NCBI GenBank assembly: GCA_903923345.1
Contig: CAIXXI010000094.1
Span: 1 to 7,014 of the forward strand
Direction of reading: 5' to 3'
Length of the DNA: 7,014 nt
Origin: an uncultured Burkholderiales bacterium
GTDB taxonomy: Bacteria; Pseudomonadota; Gammaproteobacteria; Burkholderiales; Burkholderiaceae_E
In this document: positions 1-4,927 of the stretch, piece after piece
Numbering within the stretch: position 1 is the first letter of the stretch
Layout of the letters: every line of letters starts with the position of its first letter
Position numbers and translations under genes: made by a program
Notes under the pieces: generated by a model
Told to the model about the DNA's origin: nothing
Database searches by the model: none
The model's input: the letters and a program-made list of their open reading frames with translations, nothing else

Positions 1-392
1 ACGCCCATTGCAATCACTGACGCGGCAACCGTGCCGGTGATGGCGCCGAGAATGGCACCCACGATGATCACCGCATAGGCCAGCCCGCCCGGAACACCGC
101 CGAACAGCTGCCCGGTGCCTTCGAGAAGGTCCTCGGCCAGCCCGCAGCGCTCCAGGATCGCCCCCATGAAGGTGAAGAAAGGGATGGCCAGGAGCAGGTC
201 GTTGGAGAGAATGCCAAATACCCGCAGCGGCAGATTCGACATGAACTGCGGCGGGAAGAAACCGAGTTCGATCGAAACAAATCCGGCAAAAAGGCCCAGG
301 GCAGCGAGCGAAAACGCGACCGGAAATCCGATCAGCATGACGAATACCAGCCCCGCGAACATCAGCGGCGCCATCATGTCCATCGTGATCAT
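1..392 (-). CDS. dctM: TRAP transporter large permease subunit (DctM family), 3' end cut off by window
   Basis: This is the N-terminal 130 residues of the large membrane subunit of a tripartite ATP-independent periplasmic (TRAP) transporter, the subunit that forms the ion-coupled translocation path in the inner membrane. I translated it by hand from the ATG at 392-390. It begins MITMDMMAPLMFAGLVF and continues with hydrophobic segments at about residues 7-30 and 35-45. The family-typical FFTFMGAILERCGLAEDLL follows, and then the glycine-rich GAILGAITGTVAASVIAMG at the window edge. Full members are about 430-450 residues, so roughly 300 are missing to the left. Its ATG overlaps the dctQ stop in an ATGA arrangement (positions 392-389), which implies translational coupling. 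No periplasmic binding protein (DctP) gene is visible; it may lie past the left edge. The substrate cannot be read from this fragment. Confidence 0.93.
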   Translation of the reverse strand, partial: MITMDMMAPLMFAGLVFVMLIGFPVAFSLAALGLFAGFVSIELGFFPPQFMSNLPLRVFGILSNDLLLAIPFFTFMGAILERCGLAEDLLEGTGQLFGGVPGGLAYAVIIVGAILGAITGTVAASVIAMG

Positions 393-928
393 TGCAGCGG
401 CCTTTCGTATTGCAGGTCCATCGAGTACTCGCCGCGCAGGAACGCGATGCGCTTGATGATTTCAGCAATGCCCTGTAGCGCCAGCAGTGCAAATCCGATA
501 GGGATCACCATCTTGATCGGCCAGCGGACCAGGCCGCCTGCATTGCTGGACATCTCGTTTTCACTGAATGAGGTGACAAACCAGGGCCAGGCCATCCATG
601 CGATCAGGAGCGCCGCCGGCATCAGAAAGAAGATCAGACCGAAGAGGTCGACGCTGGCCTGTTGGCGTGAGCTCAGTCTGGAGTAGATGACGTCCACCCG
701 AACATGCTCATTAACTTTGAGTACGAAGGGCGCGCCCAGCAACACGGTGGCGCCGAACAGATACCACTGCAACTCGAGCCAGGCGTTCGAGCTCATGCTC
801 ACCAGGTAACGGATGGTCGCGTTCCCGGCTGAAACCATGCACGAGATGAACATCGCCCAGACGGCAATTCGACCCACGCGCTCGTTGATCCAGTCAACTG
901 TGTGGGCGAAGGACAGGAGTCCTTTCAT
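389..928 (-). CDS. dctQ: TRAP transporter small permease subunit (DctQ family)
   Basis: This 179-residue integral membrane protein is the small subunit of a TRAP transporter. It partners DctM in the inner membrane. Four hydrophobic segments are visible, at about residues 21-43, 50-70, 93-117 and 140-160, as expected for DctQ. The motif NEHVRVDV (73-80) just after the second segment, the aromatic W-rich third segment and the GGLVRWPIKM stretch (131-140) resemble the branch usually annotated as mannitol/chloroaromatic TRAP small subunits. That branch also contains 2-oxoacid transporters, so sugar or aromatic specificity should not be assumed. The ATG start is supported by AAGGA at 935-939, six bases upstream. 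The stop overlaps the dctM start by the ATGA arrangement, so the two are cotranscribed. The 108-bp gap before it carries an inverted repeat over a promoter-like sequence, so this pair is probably controlled separately from lpdA. Confidence 0.93.
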   Translation of the reverse strand: MKGLLSFAHTVDWINERVGRIAVWAMFISCMVSAGNATIRYLVSMSSNAWLELQWYLFGATVLLGAPFVLKVNEHVRVDVIYSRLSSRQQASVDLFGLIFFLMPAALLIAWMAWPWFVTSFSENEMSSNAGGLVRWPIKMVIPIGFALLALQGIAEIIKRIAFLRGEYSMDLQYERPLQ

Positions 929-934
929 GGCGTT

Positions 935-939
935 TCCTT
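935..939 (-). promoter_or_regulatory. Ribosome binding site of dctQ
   Basis: AAGGA on the minus strand lies six bases before the ATG at 928. It is a good Shine-Dalgarno match and fixes the start of dctQ, the first gene after the intergenic gap. Confidence 0.75.
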
Positions 940-971
940 GAACGAGGCACCCTTGCGATCCGGGCAGCCTT

Positions 972-1018
972 CTGATGACATGACCGATAAAGTATAGCCG
1001 TCATCGGTCGGTCATCAG
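972..1018. repeat. Long interrupted inverted repeat between lpdA and dctQ (putative operator)
   Basis: The left arm 972-988 (ctgatgacatgaccgat) and right arm 1003-1018 (atcggtcggtcatcag) are inverted copies. They pair over 8 bp (972-979 with 1011-1018) and 7 bp (982-988 with 1003-1009), with a small internal mismatch/bulge (980-981 opposite 1010). The 14-base loop is 989-1002. Neither strand has a run of T after the stem, so an intrinsic terminator for lpdA is poorly supported. A -10-like hexamer lies in the loop and a weak -35-like hexamer in one arm, so I read it as a binding site for a dimeric regulator controlling the TRAP genes. The TGACCGA-type half-sites would suit a TetR-like repressor, but the regulator family is a guess. 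A transcript crossing it could also fold into a hairpin. Confidence 0.6.
991..1018 (-). promoter_or_regulatory. Possible sigma70-type promoter for the TRAP genes
   Basis: On the minus strand TATACT (991-996) matches the -10 consensus at five of six bases. It follows CTGATG (1013-1018), a weak -35 with three of six matches, after a 16-bp spacer. Transcription would start near 984, leaving a leader of roughly 55 bases before the dctQ ATG. The -10 sits between the arms of the inverted repeat and the -35-like element lies inside one arm, an arrangement expected of a repressible promoter. Confidence is limited by the poor -35. Confidence 0.4.
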
Positions 1019-1036
1019 TCAGATGTTTGCGCCTCG

Positions 1037-2848
1037 TCAGCGCTTTCGCGCGGGCGGCAGATCGGTGCAGACGCCTTCGTAGAGCTCCGCAGCCATGCCG
1101 ATCGACTCGCCAAGGGTGGGATGAGGATGGATGGTGCGACCGATATCGGTTGCATCCGCGCCCATTTCGATGGCCAGGGCGAGTTCTCCGATCATGTCGC
1201 CGGCATGGGTGCCGACGATCGCACCGCCGACCACGCGGTGGGTGGTCTCGTCGATGAGGATCCGGGTGAAGCCTTCGTCGCGGCCATTGGCAATCGCCCG
1301 ACCGGACGCCACCCAGGGGAACGTCGCCTTGCCGATCTTCAGGCCCTGGCGGGCAGCCTCTTCTTCTGTCACCCCGACCCAGGCAATCTCGGGATCGGTA
1401 TAGGCCACAGACGGAATCACGCGTGCATCGAAGTAGGACTTTTCGCCAGCGGCGGCTTCTGCCGCCACATGCCCCTCATGCACGGCCTTGTGAGCCAGCA
1501 TGGGCTGACCGACCAGGTCACCGATTGCGAAAATGTGCGGGACATTGGTGCGCATCTGGGCATCGACTGCAATGAAGCCGCGCTCACTGACGACCACGCC
1601 GGCCTGCTCTGCGCCAATCGCCAGACCATTGGGTTTGCGCCCGACCGCAGACAGGACCAGGTCATAACATTGGGGCTCTGGCGGGGCCTGTTCGCCTTCG
1701 AAGCTCACCAGAATCCCCTGCGGCGTGGGTTCTGCCTTGACCGTGCGTGTCTTGAGCATGATGCGATCGAAGCGATGGGCATTGTGCTTTTGCCAGACTT
1801 TGACCAGATCGCGGTCTGCACCCGGCATCAGGCCATCTTGCATCTCGACCACATCCAGGCGAGCGCCCAGCGTCGAATACACCGTCCCCATTTCCAGACC
1901 GATGATGCCACCGCCGATCACGAGCATTCGCTTGGGGATCGACTTCAGCTCGAGCGCGCCGGTGGAATCGACGATGCGCTCGTCGGCCGGCAGGAACGGC
2001 AGATGCACCGGCTGGCTGCCCGCTGCGATGATGGCCTGCTCGAAACGGATCACCTGACGCTCACCGGTGCGCGCCTGCCCCTCGCCGGTGGTCAATTCAA
2101 TCGCGAGATGATGGGCATCCAGAAACTGACCGACACCTCTGAGAACGCGCACCTTGCGGGCCTTGGCCATCGCAGCAAGGCCGGTTGTCAGTTTGCCGAT
2201 GACCTTGTCTTTCCAGCCGCGAAGCGCCGGAAGGTCAATGGAGGGCTCACCGAAGCGGATACCATGGGCTGCCATGGAACGGGTTTCATCGATGACTGCG
2301 GCGGTGTGAAGCAGCGCCTTCGACGGGATACAGCCCACATTCAGGCAGACCCCGCCCAAGGTGGCGTATCGCTCCACGATGATCGTGTCCAGCCCCAGAT
2401 CAGCCGCCCGGAAGGCCGCTGAATAGCCGCCCGGGCCGGCTCCGAGCACCAGCATCCGGCAGGTGTGATCGACCGCGCCGGTGTAGCCCTGAGCGGCTGC
2501 TGCGGGTGTGGTCGCCGTAGGGGCTTGAGCGACGGCAGGCGTCGCCTGAACCGGCTTCTGAGGTGCGCCTGACAGGAGCGTGTCGACAGGCGACACCTCA
2601 GACGACACCTCAGGCGCCTCGATCAGCGCAAGCACGGAACCCTGATTCACCGTGTCACCCAGCTTGACCCGCAGCTCCAGCACCTTCCCGGCACCGCTTG
2701 ACGGAATTTCCATGGAGGCCTTGTCGGATTCCACGGTGATCAGGCTTTGATCCGCGCGCACGGTGTCGCCGGGCTTGATCAACAATTCGATCACTTCGAC
2801 ATCCTTGAAATCACCGATGTCGGGCACTTTCAGTTCGATCGTCGCCAT
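1037..2848 (-). CDS. lpdA: Dihydrolipoyl dehydrogenase (PDH complex E3) with N-terminal lipoyl domain
   Basis: E3 is the cytoplasmic flavoprotein that reoxidises dihydrolipoamide on E2 and reduces NAD+ to NADH. The 603-residue product starts with a lipoyl domain (about 1-78) whose modified lysine is K43 in the ESDKASME motif. An Ala/Pro/Thr-rich flexible linker follows (about 79-125), then the disulfide oxidoreductase core. Visible core motifs are the FAD-binding GAGPGG (136-141), the redox cysteines C168 and C173 in GGVCLNVGC, the NAD-binding GGGIIG (312-317), the second FAD motif around HIFAIGD (438-444), and the catalytic His/Glu pair H576 and E581 in HPHPTLGES. Ordinary E3 is about 470 residues; the excess is the lipoyl domain and linker, a known variant in Betaproteobacteria and Neisseria. 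The ATG is preceded by AGGA (2856-2859) seven bases upstream. It is the last gene of the PDH cluster. Nothing is broken or missing. Confidence 0.98.
   Translation of the reverse strand: MATIELKVPDIGDFKDVEVIELLIKPGDTVRADQSLITVESDKASMEIPSSGAGKVLELRVKLGDTVNQGSVLALIEAPEVSSEVSPVDTLLSGAPQKPVQATPAVAQAPTATTPAAAAQGYTGAVDHTCRMLVLGAGPGGYSAAFRAADLGLDTIIVERYATLGGVCLNVGCIPSKALLHTAAVIDETRSMAAHGIRFGEPSIDLPALRGWKDKVIGKLTTGLAAMAKARKVRVLRGVGQFLDAHHLAIELTTGEGQARTGERQVIRFEQAIIAAGSQPVHLPFLPADERIVDSTGALELKSIPKRMLVIGGGIIGLEMGTVYSTLGARLDVVEMQDGLMPGADRDLVKVWQKHNAHRFDRIMLKTRTVKAEPTPQGILVSFEGEQAPPEPQCYDLVLSAVGRKPNGLAIGAEQAGVVVSERGFIAVDAQMRTNVPHIFAIGDLVGQPMLAHKAVHEGHVAAEAAAGEKSYFDARVIPSVAYTDPEIAWVGVTEEEAARQGLKIGKATFPWVASGRAIANGRDEGFTRILIDETTHRVVGGAIVGTHAGDMIGELALAIEMGADATDIGRTIHPHPTLGESIGMAAELYEGVCTDLPPARKR
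2591..2613. repeat. 12-bp-period tandem repeat in the lpdA linker
   Basis: The 11-mer cgacacctcag occurs at 2591-2601 and again at 2603-2613. In the protein it encodes EVSS followed by EVSP at the junction of the lipoyl domain and the linker (about residues 80-87). It keeps the frame and looks like replication slippage in a low-constraint linker. Confidence 0.7.
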
Positions 2849-2852
2849 GTGT
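2771..2852. repeat. Direct repeat copy 1: 5' end of the lpdA lipoyl domain
   Basis: This 82-bp stretch matches 4834-4915 (start of aceF) with five mismatches, including 39 identical bases in a row (2814-2852) that run past the ATG into the leader. It encodes the first residues of the lipoyl domain; residues 1-23 are identical in both proteins. Similarity continues further into the lipoyl domain at lower identity. Confidence 0.9.
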
Positions 2853-2899
2853 GTGTCCTGGAGTCAGTCGATGCGAAGGGTCGGAGGGTGGGCCATCAG

Positions 2900-3469
2900 T
2901 CAGGCGGCTGCGATTTCGATGTCGTAGATCCGGTGTGGGCCACAGGAACTCTTGTCGAATTCCCCGCCCGCATCCACGCCAACCCGGGCGACCTGCCCTG
3001 CTGTGCGCGAGCCCTTGTAACTGGCATACATGGCGCCGAGGGCGAAATTCCGACCGGAACCGATCGCCCAGAAGCGCTCGAAGCTGAAGACTTCACGATA
3101 CGAATACACGCCGTAAATGCCACTGGGATTGGCAATCAGTGCCGTGATCTGGGAGCTCTCGTATGGGTCGTCATCTTCTTCCTTGGTGTTCAGGAAGTAC
3201 TGTTCCTTGAGCACCTGATGCGCTTTCAGAAAGGTCTCGAAAATTTCATGGCGGGAATGCAGACGCGGTGATTCGAACTCTCCGAGCACCCGCCGAAGCA
3301 CCTCGAAATGGGCTGTGCTGCCGGCCAGGCCGATATAGGAGTCCCCGACCCGGATGATCTTGTCGTTCGACTCGTATGCACCCGGCAATCGGGTTTCGCC
3401 AAAAGTGACCAGGGAATCCGCACCGATAGCGATGCGGCCATTCTTTCTGACAACGACGATGGTGGTCAC
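2900..3469 (-). CDS. Proteasome-like Ntn hydrolase, BPH (betaproteobacterial proteasome homologue) type
   Basis: This looks like a bacterial relative of HslV and the 20S proteasome beta subunit: an N-terminal-nucleophile threonine hydrolase expected to act in the cytoplasm. From the GTG at 3469 the product is 189 residues and begins M-TTIVVVRKNGRIAIGADS. With the Thr after Met as T1, D17 falls exactly where proteasomes have Asp17. The lysine of NDKI (K36) matches Lys33 after a short insertion. GSGRNFALGAM (136-146) is the conserved Gly-Ser loop, and VDAGGEFD (164-171) closes the fold. The frame is open upstream to a TTG at 3505 (12 more residues), but that would bury Thr1 and has no ribosome binding site. 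Family knowledge: BPH proteins are reported as tetradecameric double rings with no dedicated ATPase. It sits between aceF and lpdA, 86 bp after aceF and 51 bp before lpdA. Its substrate and any tie to PDH are unknown. HslV is the nearest alternative, but no hslU adjoins it. Confidence 0.85.
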   Translation of the reverse strand: MTTIVVVRKNGRIAIGADSLVTFGETRLPGAYESNDKIIRVGDSYIGLAGSTAHFEVLRRVLGEFESPRLHSRHEIFETFLKAHQVLKEQYFLNTKEEDDDPYESSQITALIANPSGIYGVYSYREVFSFERFWAIGSGRNFALGAMYASYKGSRTAGQVARVGVDAGGEFDKSSCGPHRIYDIEIAAA

Positions 3470-3514
3470 TGAGGGGATCCGTTCAGACTGTGAAAAACGA
3501 TTCAAGCAAGGCGC

Positions 3515-3540
3515 GACCGGTCAGCGCACAGACCAGTCAG
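3515..3540. repeat. Pair of 10-bp direct repeats in the aceF-BPH gap
   Basis: gaccggtcag (3515-3524) and gaccagtcag (3531-3540) differ at one base and are spaced 16 bp apart. The first includes the perfect 8-bp palindrome gaccggtc, flanked by gcgc on both sides with one extra a, so it could form a short cruciform but not a normal loop hairpin. The 86-bp gap (3470-3555) is the longest inside the PDH cluster. A regulatory site for the downstream genes is possible; I found no convincing promoter hexamers and no terminator. Confidence 0.4.
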
Positions 3541-3555
3541 CGGGAAATCAATCAC

Positions 3556-4911
3556 TCACAGCATGACCCGTCGGTAGTCGCCGAGCAGTTGCACCAGATG
3601 AGCATTGAATCGGGCGGCCGCAGCACCATCGATCACACGATGGTCGTAGGACAGCGACAGCGGCAGCATGAGGCGGGGCACGAACGCAGCGCCGTTCCAG
3701 GAAGGCCGCATCGCGGTCCGACTGACGCCCAGGATGGCGACCTCCGGCGCATTGACGATCGGTGTGAATCCGGTGCCACCGATGCCGCCCAGACTGGAGA
3801 TCGAGAAGGTGCCACCCTGCATCTGAGCAGGCGACAACTTTCCATCGCGGGCCAGTCGCGCCAGTTCAGCACTTTCAGTGGCTATTTCGGACAAGCCCTT
3901 TCGGTCGGCGTCACGAATCACCGGAACCATCAGGCCATTGGGTGTGTCGGCCGCAAAACCGATGTGCCAGTACTGCTTGAGCACCAGCGAGTCGCCTTCC
4001 AGCGAGGCATTGAATTCAGGAAATCGCTGCAGCGCGTTGACGCAGGCCTTGATGATGAAGGCGAGCATGGTCAGCTTGACGCCCGCCTTGGCACGCTCCT
4101 CGTTCAGCGCCACCCTGAACGCTTCGAGATCCGTAACATCCGCCTCATCGTGATTGGTGACGTGAGGAATCATCACCCAGTTGCGATGCAGGTTGGCCGC
4201 AGAGATACGGCGAATCCGCGGCAGTGGCTTGAGTTCGATCGGACCAAATTTGGCGAAGTCGACCTTGGGCCAGGGCAGCAGGCCGAGACCGGCGCCGGCG
4301 TCACCGGCCGCAGCGGACGGGCCTGCTACAGAGCCAGCCGCACCGGTGACCAGATCCTTGACGTATCCGCGGACGTCTTCCTGCGTGATCCGAAGCTTTG
4401 GACCCGTGCCACGAACCCTGGACAGATCGACGCCGAGTTCGCGGGCGAATTTTCGCACCGACGGTGAGGCGTGCGCCTTGACGACATGCTGATCGCCATC
4501 ACCCGGCTCCATCGGAACCGGGGCGACCCGGCTGGTCGCCGCATTCGCCTCAAGGCTCTGTACAGGCGCTGCGGGTGATGCGATGGCTGCAGGAGGACTG
4601 GTCGGGACGGGCGCCTGCGGCTGCACGGCAGGCGCCGATGCGGTCTCACCCACCGAGCCGGTCGCAGTCGCATCGATTGGCTCGATGACCGCCATCAGGC
4701 TGCCCTGATTCACCTTGTCACCGACTTTCACCTTCAGCTCGACGAGGCGTCCGGCTGTGCTGGATGGAATTTCCATCGAAGCTTTGTCGGACTCCACGGT
4801 GAGCAGGCTTTGCTCGGGCTTGATCAGATCACCGGGCCTGACCAGCAATTCGATCACCTCGACATCCTTGAAATCTCCGATGTCGGGCACTTTCAGTTCG
4901 ATCGTCGCCAT
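3556..4911 (-). CDS. aceF: Dihydrolipoyllysine acetyltransferase (PDH complex E2)
   Basis: E2 is the structural core of pyruvate dehydrogenase. It moves the acetyl group from its lipoyl arm to CoA. The 451-residue product has one lipoyl domain (about 1-78, lipoylated K43 in ESDKASME), an Ala/Pro-rich linker (about 80-140), a peripheral subunit-binding domain (about 146-185, ASPSVRKFARELGVDLSRV then RITQEDV) and a second flexible linker (about 186-212). The acetyltransferase core ends with the active-site motif SYDHRVIDGA, giving H424 and D428. E. coli E2 has three lipoyl domains; this one has a single domain, with another carried by E3. The frame stays open for 36 codons upstream, but that extension overlaps the end of aceE and is not protein-like. 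The ATG at 4911 has AGGGG seven bases upstream and gives the family N-terminus. It begins 16 bp after aceE. Confidence 0.97.
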   Translation of the reverse strand: MATIELKVPDIGDFKDVEVIELLVRPGDLIKPEQSLLTVESDKASMEIPSSTAGRLVELKVKVGDKVNQGSLMAVIEPIDATATGSVGETASAPAVQPQAPVPTSPPAAIASPAAPVQSLEANAATSRVAPVPMEPGDGDQHVVKAHASPSVRKFARELGVDLSRVRGTGPKLRITQEDVRGYVKDLVTGAAGSVAGPSAAAGDAGAGLGLLPWPKVDFAKFGPIELKPLPRIRRISAANLHRNWVMIPHVTNHDEADVTDLEAFRVALNEERAKAGVKLTMLAFIIKACVNALQRFPEFNASLEGDSLVLKQYWHIGFAADTPNGLMVPVIRDADRKGLSEIATESAELARLARDGKLSPAQMQGGTFSISSLGGIGGTGFTPIVNAPEVAILGVSRTAMRPSWNGAAFVPRLMLPLSLSYDHRVIDGAAAARFNAHLVQLLGDYRRVML

Positions 4912-4915
4912 GTGT
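4834..4915. repeat. Direct repeat copy 2: 5' end of the aceF lipoyl domain
   Basis: This is the partner of the 82-bp repeat at 2771-2852. The 39-base identical core is 4877-4915, covering the first codons, the ATG and four leader bases. Across about 77 residues the two lipoyl domains are about 77 percent identical by my hand alignment. Confidence 0.9.
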
Positions 4916-4918
4916 TCG

Positions 4919-4923
4919 CCCCT
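4919..4923 (-). promoter_or_regulatory. Ribosome binding site of aceF
   Basis: AGGGG on the minus strand lies seven bases before the ATG at 4911, in the 16-bp space after the aceE stop. It decides between this start and the 36-codon upstream extension of the open frame. Confidence 0.65.
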
Positions 4924-4927
4924 GCTC

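Noticed and set aside
972..1018. Intrinsic terminator for lpdA
   Set aside because: The inverted repeat is there, but no T tract follows it in either direction and the loop is long, so an operator is the better reading.
1121..2422. 433-codon open frame on the plus strand opposite lpdA
   Set aside because: It lies wholly antisense to an intact E3 gene, its translation resembles no family I know, and long antisense frames are common opposite high-GC genes.
1013..2903. Shared 10-mer catcagtcag at 1013-1022 and 2894-2903, near two gene ends
   Set aside because: It is a single short match and in the second case partly covers the stop codon of the BPH gene; chance is a sufficient explanation.
2747..3271. 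174-codon plus-strand open frame spanning the lpdA start and the BPH gene
   Set aside because: It is antisense to two well-supported coding regions and shows no recognisable motif.
3490..4467. 325-codon open frame on the plus strand opposite aceF
   Set aside because: The composition is shadow-like (rich in R, G, H, Q) with no recognisable domain, opposite a complete E2 gene.
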